From Isoetes taiwanensis (taxonomy: Eukaryota; Streptophyta; Lycopodiopsida; Isoetales; Isoetaceae): a stretch of 64,000 nucleotides of DNA. Positions 12,396 through 25,169 of this stretch are shown one piece after another (the first letter of the stretch is position 1; each line of letters begins with the position of its first letter). A program made the translations under genes and the position numbers. Below the pieces are notes generated by a model. That model worked only from the letters and a program-made list of their open reading frames with translations, ran no database searches and had not been told where the DNA came from. Location: the NCBI GenBank assembly GCA_021234155.1, contig JAJEKV010000019.1:20235450-20299449 (forward strand). The letters are read 5' to 3'.

Positions 12396-12408
12396 TGGTA
12401 TCAGAGCC
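12396..12408 (+). other. Primer-binding site, initiator-Met tRNA type
   Basis: TGGTATCAGAGCC begins one base after the 5' LTR. It is the standard plant LTR-retrotransposon site complementary to the 3' end of initiator methionine tRNA, and it fixes the LTR boundary and the plus orientation. Confidence 0.88.
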
Positions 12409-13550
12409 ATGTTCTTGGTTGACCAAGAACTAGACTGACCATAACCCTAGCTAAGTAGTCTAACCGGCCTAATAGAGTATGGGATGAAAATCCCACCATT
12501 GAACCTCGGAAATGGGAGGAAAAAAAATTTCTCCCAGGTAGTGGGGTCGTAAAGTTAGGGTAAGTTGGTAGATGCAAGAAAAAGAATGAGTCAAATTAAT
12601 ATTCTAGTAAAATTAGAGTGGAAATTATGCATGAGCATCAAATTTCACCCAAAATGGGTCGAAGAATCATTCCAATCCGAGACCCCGGTGAAAAATGGTG
12701 CAAATCCGTAATTAACACCCCAAACCATTAGGAAAATTTGAATTTCTAATTATAATAAAGTATAATCATATATTAATATAAGTATACAAGTCTTTGTACT
12801 ATAATGGGGCTATCAACTATGGGTTATGAACATCTGGGAATAAAATACGAGTTATTAATAGAGTTGGGTAGCTTAGAATTGAGTTAGAAGTCATCGGTAA
12901 ATGACAAAATTCTGTTTGTTCAAGTCGAATTCAGGTATCATAATCTACTGATTTGTCATCATATCCTCTCGCACAAATGGTAGTATGCATCTAGTTAAAG
13001 TTAAATTCCTTCACTAATAGCCATTCAATGAAGCTCGCCATCGTCTATTAGAACTTCTCGGTGAATACTCCAGTTAATAATACCACTACCCCTACTGGAT
13101 AGAGTAATGGTTAGCCCATCAAATGAGCTTTAGAAAATTAAGCAATGTTAAACGCATTATAATTGACCTACAATAGTGAAGATAGAGATGAAATGCTAAT
13201 GTGATAAAGAGCTCTTACGAACATGTTCATTGCATTGATAGAGGATGGCATCTTACATACAACAACCACTTCCTTCAGCTTATGCCCATAACTTGTGATT
13301 GTAAAAAATGTAAGTATTTCCTTTAACATATAGTGATGAAGGCCAGCACCAAATGCCCTCATTCAAAATGAAGCAGGAAGAGGACAAATGCATGGTAGAC
13401 AATTTTGGGTGGCTAGAATGGAACCTGTAAGGTTTGATGTTGTTCATAAATACTGAGGGTGAGATTGTCAAAGCTAGGATATTGAAAAAGTAATGATTAT
13501 TGTATTAAATGGTCGTGAAACAAACAATCCTTAGGAGAGATAGATAGTAT

Positions 13551-13709
13551 TCTTAGGGAAAGTGGCATTAAGATAGGAAGACCAATGACCACATGAATTG
13601 TGGGTAAGTTACATGTTTACAAATATCCTTCTTAGGGAAAGTGGCATTAAGATAGGAAGACCAATGACCACATGAATTGTGGGTAAGTTACATGTTTACA
13701 AATATCCTT
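13551..13709. repeat. 79-bp tandem duplication
   Basis: Two almost identical adjacent copies start TCTTAGGGAAAGTGGCATTA at 13551 and 13630. Their near identity points to a recent duplication. Confidence 0.9.
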
Positions 13710-13992
13710 GATAAACTTACATCTTAGATTTTAGAGTTTAGGCATTTTTGATGAATGTGACGAGTGAAAAACCAACTTGGAGAAAAACTATACCAAGTGT
13801 TGAGATATAACTTGGATTTGTATTCCTTTACCTCAACGAGTCTAGAGGATACAACATTAGTGATGATGTGTTACTCATATATTGTAATGGCTTGGGGTTG
13901 TTTGTGAAAATTAGTAGGGTGAGCTTGTCGAAACACCGATCAATATGGTGATGTTGTCAAGGTCGAGAAGAGGAGGTAGAACATTATTGGTA

Positions 13993-14162
13993 CGAAAAAG
14001 CCACAACACTAGGGATAAATTATTGTAAATGTACATAAATTATTAAGAGGCAATCTAACTTTGATATAATGCGAAAAAGCCACAACACTAGGGATAAATT
14101 ATTGTAGAGGGATAAATGTACATAAATTATTAAGAGGCAATCTAACTTTTTTGATATAATGC
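13993..14162. repeat. 79-bp-period tandem duplication with small insertion
   Basis: Copies start CGAAAAAGCCACAACACTAG at 13993 and 14072. The second contains about 12 extra bases (AGAGGGATAAAT region). It is unrelated in sequence to the duplication at 13551 despite the equal period. Confidence 0.9.
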
Positions 14163-15848
14163 AATGATTGCAAATTTTGCCAAACATGAAAATGCGTAAT
14201 GCACCTTTACCCCGATAAAGTTCGAAAGGTTCATTTCTGGAATTCTTATTCAACATCTAGGACTTACATATTTAAACATAAATGCATAATACCATTAATT
14301 TCCATAGGAGTTCATTCGTAACACCAGAAGTAAAGGCACCAAAGTGGTCACTATGCACGCCATTATACTAAAGGGTCTTAGGCCAAAGGCACCGAGGTGG
14401 TTATTTTCTTTCATCTTAGGCTAAGGGGCATGGACACACAAAAAAAAGGGGAGCCATTGTATTAGAAAACCAAGGTAGTCAGTGGGTTTCATCTTGGGCT
14501 AATGGGGTATTGAATTTAGAAATAAAGAGTCGTTATAATGTTGTTATAATGTGAGAACCACCAACTATTACCTGCCATAATTGCAAGATTTTAGCTTAGC
14601 AGTTCCTATCAAAAGTGTAACATTGCCCATGTATTCCTGCATGCATAAGTTCCTAACAGCCCATGCATCCATAATTGGATAGCTTAAAATACCCTGCCAT
14701 CGTCAAGTCCCATAGTTGCTGGACAAAATGGAATGCTGGCTGAAGGAGAAATGCCATCGGCTGGAAATCTTCAAGACTTAAAAACATTCAATGCAAAAAG
14801 AAATTGATGAGTTATAGCTCTTATATAACAAATAAAAATTCTGTAATTCTCTGTTGCAATATGAAGTTTGTTGCAATATATCGATTTAGACAGGCTGTAA
14901 ATCGGGTCCACAATCAACTTTGGCTTGTTTTACAGTGGAATATCTGCACTGTTCAAGTAAAAGCATGGAACTTCAATACAATAAAATCAGAAATATTCAG
15001 ACACATTCAACTTCAAGACAACAAAAATGTACCATGCACTATACAAAATCTGCGGGGGTTGTGACCATGTTATTAAGAAAGATAAAGTAAACCTGTGTTG
15101 CAGAAGACAAAAGATGCAGCTAACCAAATGTAAAGTTTGATACTTTCCATGGGCTTAACTCTGTCTGAAGGCAAGCCTGCAACTTCAAACTCAAACCTGT
15201 AGTTTTACCATTGGCTTCAGTCAATATCCATCGATTCTCTTGCAATGCAAGAAAAGTAGAAAACGATTATAATGTCAAGTGGAAATGCACGTGGGCATGT
15301 GTGCTGAGAATACCTTAAAGATGTCCTCGTTTGATTGTATAATATAACAGTTTGGTAAACCAACGTGCCTTGCAAAGCAGGAGTAAAAATAATATTTGTC
15401 GCAGAAAATGCAGCTTGTGGTAAAAAGTTCTTTGACATGTCCATAAAGTTATGCCCACACGGGGAGCTGCTGACCACGAAGGCAAAATATATGGTGCTGC
15501 AACTTGAATTCTACGGTCACAGTGAGCATAACAATTCATGCACTGAGAGTAATACATGTTTTCCCTACTTGGAAGGAGCGTTACTGTAAAAGTAAACGCA
15601 GAACCAGCCAAAATCTCGGCTTCCCTAGGAGGGATTTTGAATCAGGACATACATAACCAACACTGTATGCAGATGTCCAGAAGCAGAAAACTTGACCTAC
15701 AGTATTGTTTCTCAGAACAATGAAACAATGTGCTTTATGTGCATATCTGGTATGTGACTACGCAAAAGCCCCATAATCCAAATGTGTATGATCAATGGAA
15801 ACTGGGTCCAATCCTTCTATTCTCCCAAACCACTGTTAAGTACGAACC

Positions 15849-15950
15849 TCATATATTTAGTTCTTTGAAAAGCTTGCCCAAGAGATAGTATTCCACTACT
15901 GACATGGAAGAAGAGAACAACATGATGAATATTGCAGTAGCACCAGCAAC
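15849..15950 (-). pseudogene. Isolated exon of a TauE/SafE-family (sulfite exporter-like) membrane protein
   Basis: Directly after a CAG acceptor (15953-15951) the minus strand reads VAGATAIFIMLFSSSMSV then VEYYLLGK. That is the characteristic transmembrane segment of the second half of plant TauE/SafE proteins, where an exon normally begins at the VASATA position. The frame then runs into a TGA at 15851-15849. Neighbouring exons (the GxGGG loops, the following FPVPYA segment) were looked for in the surrounding 5 kb and not seen. TauE/SafE proteins are multi-pass membrane proteins proposed to export sulfur compounds. This is therefore a gene fragment, perhaps captured by a transposon. Confidence 0.65.
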
Positions 15951-18054
15951 CTGGAAGATCCAAAGTATTAGATGGAATTGTATAGAAATAAGACAGTTTG
16001 TGTAGCGAGTTAAGCATTTACCTTTGGGGGGGAGGGGTGGGGGCTATCATATTCTAGCAGTAGAGGTCAATTATATCGGCAATCTCGCCAGAAAAAGCAT
16101 ACCAACTAATCTTGTATTCTGAACAATTATAGGTTCCTTGCTTGCTTGCATATGCTTCTTTCGTCCAAGTTTGAATCTGCATATATGTTGATTAAACATG
16201 TACACTTGAGCATTATGTTCTCTGAACCAAGTTGGAATCTGCATATATGCCGATTAAAGAAATTTACAGACAGTCCTTGAATTTCTTTTTGTAGCCGCAA
16301 TGTTCAGATGCCATGACCTGTATGTTTCGTTCAAAGATAGCTAAATAATGGTTTAGATAAACAGGAGTTCGCATGACATTCTTCCTTCTATTTTGTTCAA
16401 CCTCGGAAACAATCTTTAGTATTTCTCTACCTTCTGTCCCATTGTTCTTGTTAAAGAATACGACTTACTTAGCTTGTGCTGCAGTTTCTCTTTCTCAACT
16501 AAAGTAGCATCCAGAACTACTTGCAAACCACATGCACTACATAGAGAAGAATGATGCAAAGTTGCAGTATAAAAGCCTGAGATATTCACATAAGTGTTTT
16601 GACCACAGTACAATGACTTAGAGGTATTACCTGGATAAATATAGCTACAATGATCTAGAGGTCTGTGTCCAACTCTAATAAGCCATGCAATTTTAAGGAT
16701 ACTGGTTGGAGAGCACTTTCCTGCTAACATATGGTCTTAGTTTGAACACATTACATGAAGCACATGCTAGCAAACAGCCCTGTACTCGCATATATTAGGG
16801 ACTAGCGCAGCGGCTTTGTCTTACACAGCCACATCAAAAATCCCAATGCGGCAAATGAGATTGTTAATGCGTGAAAAGCAGAAGAGGTATTGAAATTAGT
16901 CATGCATCCGAGATGATTGCTAGGACGAAGAATAGAACGATTTTACAAAGATTGGCCTAAAAGCATTTAGTGTGCAGATGACCTGATGTAACACTTCTCT
17001 TTGCATTCTTTCTTCAGGTTTTTCTTGGGACATCTGCAAATGATTTGCAATCTCAAACTCTTTCTGCAACAACTTCTATTACAGATCAACCAAAATCTAT
17101 AAACAAAGTATTCAAAATGATAACCAACTCACATGGCGTCACAACAATTAACAACTAAAGAATTGCGAGCTATTTATAGTATAAAATATTAGCCTGCTCA
17201 TGTGCCATCCAATAACAGAAATGATTGCATGCTGAATGGCTTTAAGATCCTTTCTTGAAAAAGGCTTGCAGAGCTCCTTTTCTTAACTCATTCCTTCTGG
17301 GTAAAGGCCAGATAGTTAAAGACGTTCTATAAATCGAAAAGAATAAAAGTCCCGTAAGGGCCTATGTCATTCTTCACACCATCCAAAGCCCAGCTTGCAA
17401 CATTTTATGGGGTGCTAGTTAAATAAAGAGGGCAAATGAATCAAGTACTATAGGAAGCTGCAACTTTTATAAAACTGTCCACAAATATGTGCCTATGTTT
17501 AAAATGCGATAAGTTGAATTGTACTTACTGGAATTAAGTGATTTACTTTGAGCTGATCATTTTTCGACTTTGAATTGCAAAAATCAGAGCTCCGTACAGG
17601 GAGAACAGTCCATCCAAAGTTGACCAAATTCCTTCACACGATTTTGCCATATCAGAGAAGATTTTCAGCCAGTAGGCTCCTGATATGTGAACCTGCAAAA
17701 TAGACATGCATTATCAAAAAGAGAATCCCAAATAAAAAAGGAAAGCCAGACTTATGAATGCTAGAATCATCCACCAAGATCAACAAATTACCCAGGCAAC
17801 CAGACAATGCAAAATTTGTACAGACTAAAGTATTTACAAATTAAGATTATGATGGCACTTTCTTTTTGCAACATGGCTGAAAGCTGGGAGCTAATCCCTA
17901 TCAAACATTGTAGCAACTTAGAGAAGAATATTGTAACATGCAGATTGAGCTTAAAATGTTTAAGGATGGTAAATAGGATTCCATACCTTATCACAACAGC
18001 ACTCTCAGACGGAGCCATACTCTGCCAAAAAGATCTTTCATGATTACCCTTCCT

Positions 18055-18258
18055 CCTCAGCTTCCATTGTTTCAGAATATTGAAAGAGAAACCTCAACCT
18101 GATTTCATGCCGATTTGAAGCCAATGTAAAAATCGCAAAGGTTTGTTTTCCTCAGCTTCCATTGTTTCAGAATATTGAAAGAGAAACCTCAACCTGATTT
18201 CATGCCGATTTGAAGCCATCCAGCATGACCCAAATGTAAAAATCGCAAAGGTTTGTTT
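18055..18258. repeat. 95-bp tandem duplication
   Basis: Two adjacent copies start CCTCAGCTTCCATTGTTTCA at 18055 and 18150. The second copy is longer by about 14 bases (TCCAGCATGACCC region), so one copy has suffered an indel. Confidence 0.9.
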
Positions 18259-20279
18259 GCATAAGTCATTTACCTGTCTATTGAAGCTGCTCCTGGATTT
18301 TCCAAGATTTGAAAATACTTCAAAACACCGTTTTGACTAAACCATAGACGTACCTTCCGGCAGCACCACCGCTATGCCAAAATGTAAAATGCAAGAGGAA
18401 AAATCACATTCCAGAAATTTGGCTCATGATTTTTCTTAATTCCCACTGACCCCTGCGATTCCTGTACCCAAAAATTCCTAGAATGGGCTTTTGCACTTGC
18501 TGCCATTAACTAGAGAGAAAACAGAGTATTTATTTCACCATGGCTACCATGAACACCAACAGGACTTATCAACAGTACAAAATTCCCTTTTGAAATTGAA
18601 ATAATTTTAAGAGTGATCTCAAATCTCTACTAAGTAGTTTAACTTCTGATGGATGAGGAAGCAAAGAAGCACACCTAACATGAAAAAGCTTGCAACCACG
18701 CTCAATCAGGAGCTGTTAATCACAAGCATTCGCTTGGCCACCTAAATAAAGGCCAGTTTCTTTGAACTTTCATTTTAACCCAATTCAGGTCACGATATGT
18801 TCAGAAGTGCTCCAGCTCCACAAATTTAGATAAACATTTCCATCAAGATCACACTCAAATAAATGCGGCTACATCATCTCGGGTTTGAGGATGTAGAACA
18901 TGTAGGATAGAGCTCACAATGAATATGTTTCCTCCATAATATTATAAAAGAGAATGATCCAATTTTTTTCACCTGTAGATTGTGGCATACCTCTGCATTG
19001 CAAGCAAATCCTGTGATATTCCAAATGAAATGCACATGATGCCTTGAGAGATGTTGCTGACATCTTCCTATAATGGATCAATAGCTCAAAAAATACTCTG
19101 CACATAAAAAATAAAGATACAAATGTATAAAATGTATTGTCAAGAAATTTGCAACTCTACTGAGCAAACATCACACACTAGATCATGACATTTTGCTCTT
19201 GCAAAGATATTGTTTATTCAAAACCACAACATGTATTGAACTAACGCAAGACTTTTAAAATGGAAATTGACAATGGCTATGCCAGCTATGCGAAAGTCAA
19301 ACAAAACCTAGCAAGACCTTAACCTATAGAGTGCAACATCGTTATCTAAGTTCAAGAGAACAAAGGAAGGAAATACCTTGACAATGGCTTGTATTGAACA
19401 GAAGCATATCGGAAGACTGAAACTGATTTCCTCCTCCAAATCCTATGTGTCCATGAATAAGAACAATGGTTGCACGAAATCATTTTAATGAATTAGAGTA
19501 GCATGTTTCCACCAAGGAAGGCAACCAGAGGACGTATCATATGCATACGAGCTGATTAGTAAATAATATGAAACGGAGGAAGGAAGCTAGTTCTTTGGCA
19601 CGTAAAGCTGGGATTTGAATCCTCCAACAGCAGCAAAACTAGATATATGCCATTGACTAGATACAAAAACTCTGAAATTTGTTTTTAAATGCCTCGCAAA
19701 TTGGACGGAATTCCTATATTGAAGAAGAATAAGAATTGAAGAATAAACAAACCAGCTCATGAATGATCAGAATCCAGCAAAATGTCCGCCATTCCCTCCC
19801 ATCCCCGACATATTATTTAAAATTAAACAAACAAGCAAGCTACGGCAAGCAAAGAACAACACATACCTTGTGATCATTTTGCTGCAGCGGCAAAGACATT
19901 TTTCCAGCTGAAACTTTGTGATCCTAAAGCTCAAATTAAAGTCTGAAACTTCGGAGTACCTCTGGAGCAGATTTCCGGCTGCATAAGACAGATTCGAAAG
20001 GTTTTTCAGTTGATTTCCGGCTGCAACAAGCAAATTCGAAATACACTTGTTTTCTTTTTCCAGTCAGCGGATTCAAACCTATTTTTTCATTTTCTGTTCT
20101 TCCATTTGCAATGCTACCATAGCGGCTGCTACAAACAGAGTAACCGGCCGCCTTTGCCCCACAAATAAAAGTCCAAATACTGGGCTTGTGTTCGTTTGTG
20201 CAACGTCCGGCAATGGCGGCAAGGCTGAAATGGGGATTGCGACGTATGCCGGAATCACAACTTCATGGTCCAAATGAAA

Positions 20280-20835
20280 TAACCCAATTTTAAGGGCCAA
20301 GATTAAAAGCCCCAAAAGAAGGGGTCTACTTAAATCGACGATCCAGATGAAATGCCCCAATTTCAAGGGCCCAGATGAAAAGCCCCAAATAAGGGGGGGT
20401 GCTTGGGATGTTACGACGTGTCACCGTCTCGACCGTCCATCCCAGAGATGGACGGCCGAGATCAATCTCTACATCATGTTGGTAGACCTCAAATAAAAGC
20501 CCCAAATAAAGGTCCCTGCATCTGGGCCGTCGATCTCGCACATTCGACGGCCCAGAATGATCTGGATTAAATGCCCCAATTCTATCACCTTCCCTGCAAC
20601 TTCCTATCCAAAATTGACGGCCATGATTTGACCTTCCCTTTTAATCCGACGGCCCATATGAAAAGCCCCAAATAATTTTAATCGACGGTCTAGATAAAAT
20701 GCCCCAATTTCGATGGCCCAGATTAAAAGCCGCAAATAAGGGGGGATGCTTGGGGTATTACGAGGTGGCACCGTCTGGGCCGTCTGAGATGGACGGCCGA
20801 GATCAATCTCTACACCATTGGTGCAAACCTCCATA
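20280..20835. repeat. Diverged direct duplication with CCCCAAAT and GACGGCC motifs
   Basis: The segment 20330-20500 is repeated in diverged form at 20690-20835. Shared phrases include CAGATGAAAAGCCCCAAAT, a GGGGGNTGCTTGGG block and GATGGACGGCCGAGATCAAT. The phrase AAAGCCCCAAAT also occurs in between. The region is relatively G/C-rich and shows no protein domain. Confidence 0.75.
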
Positions 20836-20880
20836 TAAGGATATATATATAAGGATAAGGATAAGGATAAGGATATATAC
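20834..20880. repeat. AAGGAT/AT microsatellite
   Basis: An AT run is followed by four AAGGAT units and another AT run. Confidence 0.9.
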
Positions 20881-20999
20881 AAGAAATTTAATGCGTCCTA
20901 CGATGCATGTTCGAGTTTTAGCATGTTCCTACGTGCAAGGTCTTGTCGTGCCCTACATTCTAAAAGGATCTCTTGAGAATACTCTAAATTCATAGATTC

Positions 21000-21640
21000 T
21001 CTAAGATTCTACCAACGTTCTCTTAGAGGTTTCGTGAGCATTTCTCTAAATTTTATAAAGTTCCCTCTACATTCCATTAGATTTCCCTAGATTCTCCAAG
21101 ATTCTATGAAGATCCCCTTAGATTCCTTTAGATTTTATGAGATTGCCCTAGGTTCCCTTACATTACATGAAATTCAAAGAGATTCTATAAAGATTCCCTT
21201 AGATACTCTAAGATTTCATCAACATTTTCTTAGATTCCCTTAGATTTTATGAAGATTCCTTTAGATCCCCCAGATTTTAAGAGATTCCCGTAGGCTTGTC
21301 AATATTTTTCTAGATTCTCTTACATTTTATAAGATTTTCTTAGATTCTATTAGATTCTTCTGGATTCCTTTACATTCTAGAACTTTTTAGAACATTCTTA
21401 GACTTTCTGGAACATTCTAAGACTTTCAATATATTCTAGAACTTTCTGGAAGTATTTCCCTAGATTCCACTACATTCTAGAACATTTTAAAACTTTTTAG
21501 AACAATCTGGAACTTTCTAGAAGAATTTTTTTAGATCCCCTCTAGATTCTCTTATGTTCTAAACTTTCTAGAAGATTCTAGAACTTTCTAGAGCCTTCCA
21601 GAACATTCTAGAACTTTCTTGAACTAGCTAGAATGTTATA
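21000..21640. repeat. Degenerate short-period array rich in TTCTAGAA
   Basis: About 640 bases of loosely repeated phrases such as AGATTCCCTTAGATTNTATGA in the first half give way to TTCTAGAACTTTCTAGAA and GAACATTCTAGAAC in the second. The period is irregular, about 10-25 bases. The second half is in effect a chain of inverted NGAAN units, the form of plant heat-shock elements, though it probably arises from the repeat itself. Confidence 0.7.
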
Positions 21641-21699
21641 GTCTATTTTATCTTAATGGGAACATTACCGTTAAGTATATTTGAAACATAAATTATTTT

Positions 21700-21790
21700 T
21701 GGAGTTAATGCTTGGTCTAGTGGTTAGAATGGGGGGTTGGGGGGTCAATGGCTAGGGTTCGAATCCCCCACACAACATAAAAATTTTAAA
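21700..21790 (+). mobile_element. tRNA-derived SINE (head)
   Basis: A pol III A box TGGTCTAGTGG at 21713-21723 and B box GGTTCGAATCC at 21756-21766 lie 32 bases apart, the spacing expected of a tRNA-derived internal promoter. The sequence cannot fold into a full cloverleaf with a matching acceptor stem, so it is a SINE head rather than a tRNA gene. The element's body and tail end were not resolved. Confidence 0.65.
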
Positions 21791-22515
21791 AGCCTTTTCT
21801 TAAGGGATGAGCATTCAACTTGGGCCGTAGGATCTTGCACACTGACCCCGATTTTTGGTCCACAGTTGTTTTTTAGTTGTACAGAAGTGTTGTTTTATGC
21901 CAAAAACAACACCAAAATGGCCCCAAAAGTCCACGTGGCCTGTTTATCCGGATTTGCACAAAGAGACAGTGGTTTTTTGGTAGAAATTTTCTATAGTGGT
22001 CTTTTGGCAGAAAATTTCACGCGTAGAAAAAGTTGACATAGTTTTTGTGATTTGTTTATCAACGTGTATTTTTTTAGTGGAACCATGCATTGTTTATCTT
22101 CAGAATTACATGCGTAGGTCTCGATAATACCACATGTGAAAAGCTAAATTACAACATTAGTCCAAATATTAGTTTCAATACTAGTACATGTGGAAAACTC
22201 AAAAAGACAGTTCTTTTTTTCCTTTTCAATGTGTATTATTTTTTTCTTCTCTACTTGTAGTTTTTTAAGTTGATATTGTTTTCCCAAAAAAAGATATATA
22301 ATATTCAAGAAACCCACATGTATTACTTTAAAATAGTTGTTGTTTTCAAATGTTTTCCACCTTTCTATGTGTTGATATTTTTTCCTCCAACATATAGTTT
22401 CAAAGGGTGTTATTGTTTTTTTATGCTACTAACTATTGTTTTCCTTAAATAAGGACATGTAAAAAAACATTATTATAACACATAGAAAAAAAAGTGGTGT
22501 TGTTTGTAATGTGTC

Positions 22516-22628
22516 TTCTAACCAATGAAGTTTTAACACGTGGCATACTTTTAACCAATGAATTTTTTACACGTGGCATACTAATATGCATTTTTAACTA
22601 ATAAAATGTTGTCACGTGGCATGCTTTT
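22516..22628. repeat. Three-copy ACACGTGGCAT minisatellite
   Basis: Three units carry AACCAATGAA or a variant followed by CACGTGGCAT, about 36-46 bases apart. Each contains a CACGTG G-box. No gene follows within a plausible distance. Confidence 0.75.
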
Positions 22629-22629
22629 A

Positions 22630-25150
22630 AATAAACAAACCATTAATATAACACAGAAAAACAAGGTGTTGTTTCATAGCATTGAAGGCATTACATATTT
22701 TAACAAGGCTGTTTATGAATCTAAGTTTCACCATCGAATAAAAAATACAAGAAGACAAGTTGTTTTATTAATCTTTGATAAACAATAACAAATAAATTAA
22801 ATGAGATCACAAGGATCCTCCAAAGCTCGTTTCCTTGTTCATGCTATCTGTTTTCAGAGTTTAACCTTGTCTACAAAATAAGAAGGAAGCTTCCTTGCAT
22901 AAAAATTAAAGGATCTACATTTGCATTGAAAGATCCATGTCCCAAATGCAGAGGAAGCCCGGCTTGTGGCGGGGTTTTGTACCAAAACACGTGCTTGTGG
23001 CGATATCAGATGGACATGTCTGGGTTCACAAATCAATCCTCCAGCAAAAAATTTCTTTGATTCTCAGAGGGCCCCTGTATGCACAACAAACAACATCAAA
23101 ATACTTGCATTGAATTTCCGAATTAACATCAAATTTTAAGGAAAACCTCAAACTTACCTTTGCTTTTTAGTATTCTTCAAAATGAAGGCTGTCATCTGTG
23201 ACTGTGAGCACATTATTGATGCAAACAGGGCGCCTCATCTAGCAATATCGAAAAGATTCAAAGATCTAGTTCATGAGGTCGATTATATTCAAAGGACAAA
23301 TTATTCATGTAGATACCTCGATTCACCATCACCAAGCAAACATTTGTTTCCGCGGCCCGGAAGGCTTTTATCGACTTCCTCCGAAGGCTCGCTAGAAAAC
23401 ACAAAGAAGAAAAGAACTGTCATATGCATCTAAGAGGCGAAATACTTTTACTGCGGCTCCCAAAGAAACACAATCCATGAATACCTTCTCTAGAAGGCTA
23501 ACATCAACCACAAAGCGCCATGAGGGCATCTACAGTGCATTTTACAAGCTCTGCGGCGGTATTTTAGGCCTAAATTGTTTAAAGAAGTAGAACGACATCC
23601 GGCCAAATGTTACAAAGCTTCGGGTAGATGCTAAGGGATTTCAAAGCTGCGGATGCTCCCCAAAATGCACGTGGCTATTAGCCGCCATAGCGGGAAGGAA
23701 GGGAAGCAGAGGTCGTGGAAGCGGATGCGTGGGCATGCATGGAAGGAGCTGGATAGCCGGAGCGCCATAGCTGAAGTGGAAGCAGACGCCGCGGCGCCAT
23801 AGCCGGGCGCCATAGCGAGCCGCCAAGGCGTAATGGTCTACATTTGTCAATTCAAGGCGGAAACACTGAGGGCCAATAGGAGGAGAGGACCGGATCGAAA
23901 TCCGTGCCGTTCATCTTGACCCATCCGGGTCGTTGATAAAAGCATTTTATAAAAATATAATATAGTTGTGGCTTTTTTTTCCCACAAATCCAATGTACTA
24001 GGGAAAGTTCCAATTCTAGAAAATCCACGGCGAATTTCACGAGGCGCCACAAGAAGGGTGGCACCAGCGGCGTGGCCGAAACACCGCCGAGGGAATATTC
24101 CCTTACGTTATATACACTTGCTGAAATTACGAGCGAAGGAGGCGGGGAGGCTATGGCTATGGATATGGCTCGTCGATTCTTTTCTTTCAGAGAAGGAAGC
24201 GATGCGGTGGCCGGTGGAGCCATGCATGCCTTCTCATACTTTCCGAGAAAATAGGGCGCAAATGAGAAAAACAATCGTCCCCTTTTGTCATCCCAATCCA
24301 TACCGCACATATTTAGAAAATAGAGTTCGCTATGGCGGGGTAGTACTTCCCTATTGCCTATAGGATGAACTGCTAGCGGCGTGCGGGCCCAATAATCCAA
24401 TTTGGATTTGCCTTTGCAAGCAAAAAAGAAATTGACAAAGGGGAAAGACAGGGGACTACTCGTTTCTTCCCAAGCGATGGTTTGAAGTGGGCATCTGAAT
24501 GCAGGGCTCAGCAACCTTAGAGCATTTGAATGATGGACTCTGCGACTGCATGGCTATTCTAGACACTTCATCATAGTGGCCTCCATCTCTGATCCTTCCA
24601 GAAGCAGTTTGTCCCAAAGGTCCTCTCTGGAAGGTCCTTGGCCACGGACGGGTAACTCTCCCACCCCGGAACTGTGATCTGACTCTGCCAATGGACTCGA
24701 AACATCGACATTACCCTGGAGACCAAGTTTCGTGTGCAGAAGACCACCCCTGCTCCCGGACGCGCCAAAGTAGCTCATGTCCAACACGTTCGTAGTGAAT
24801 TGGACTTAGCGAAGGGTGCAGAATACTGCCATGTAGAGGGTTCGTATTTCTTTTGCTGCAAAAAATGACCGCGTAACTTGGTCCCTCATGACTCGGAAGC
24901 AAGGTTTTCCCGAGCAAGGTTTTCCCGAGTTTGTGTTTAGGTTTAAGGTGTTAGCTGTGGTATTTTGCTTGATGGCTCCAACAATTACATCTCTAATTCT
25001 TAATGCAAATCGTCTAAGTGCAATAAGTTATCTTGTTTTTCAAAGAACCATTGGATTCTTAGTGCAAATCATTAGAAAGAACCATTGGATAAGATAAATT
25101 AGATACAATTAAAAACATTGGATGACGTGGATAACTATTGGATCGTCTAT
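22630..25150. other. No supported gene
   Basis: ORFs of 60-220 codons occur (for example 24514-23852 minus and 23968-24363 plus) but overlap on opposite strands, carry no recognised domain and show no splice-supported model. The part 23500-24800 is more G/C-rich than its surroundings and may be a decayed element of its own. A GCAAGGTTTTCCCGAG pair sits at about 24899-24930. Confidence 0.35.
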
Positions 25151-25169
25151 AGCGAACCTTAGTACCAAC

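Larger units (their letters stand above)
12409..14560. other. AT-rich non-coding interior with two local tandem duplications
   Basis: The first part after the primer site may be gypsy 5' leader. No protein domain is recognisable. Two tandem duplications, both with a 79-bp period, stand out: 13551-13709 and 13993-14162 (the second copy of the latter carries about 12 extra bases). Confidence 0.5.
14561..20060. other. Long AT-rich block with gene-fragment and intron-like sequence
   Basis: About 5.5 kb without an intact gene. Several ORFs of 60-100 codons exist on both strands but show no domain. One stretch on the minus strand (15950-15849) is a recognisable exon, listed separately. Splice-like boundaries elsewhere on the minus strand suggest the block may derive from intron-rich genic DNA carried inside a transposon, but no second exon could be recognised. 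Confidence 0.4.

Noticed and set aside
17533-17692. Minus-strand exon reading VHISGAYWLKIFSDMAKSCE and onward
   Set aside because: It has an acceptor-like and a donor-like border and 49 open codons, but no recognisable family and no partner exon. It could be chance.
21700-21790. Functional tRNA gene
   Set aside because: A and B boxes are good, but there is no matching acceptor stem or plausible anticodon arm, so a SINE head is favoured.
24071-24254. Plus-strand ORF starting MAETPPREYSLTL, with a TATA-like sequence inside
   Set aside because: Sixty codons without a domain, overlapping a longer opposite-strand ORF. Not enough to call a gene.
23852-24514. 220-codon minus-strand ORF
   Set aside because: It overlaps open frames on the plus strand, has no domain and no conserved motif. 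Moderately G/C-rich sequence makes such ORFs likely by chance.
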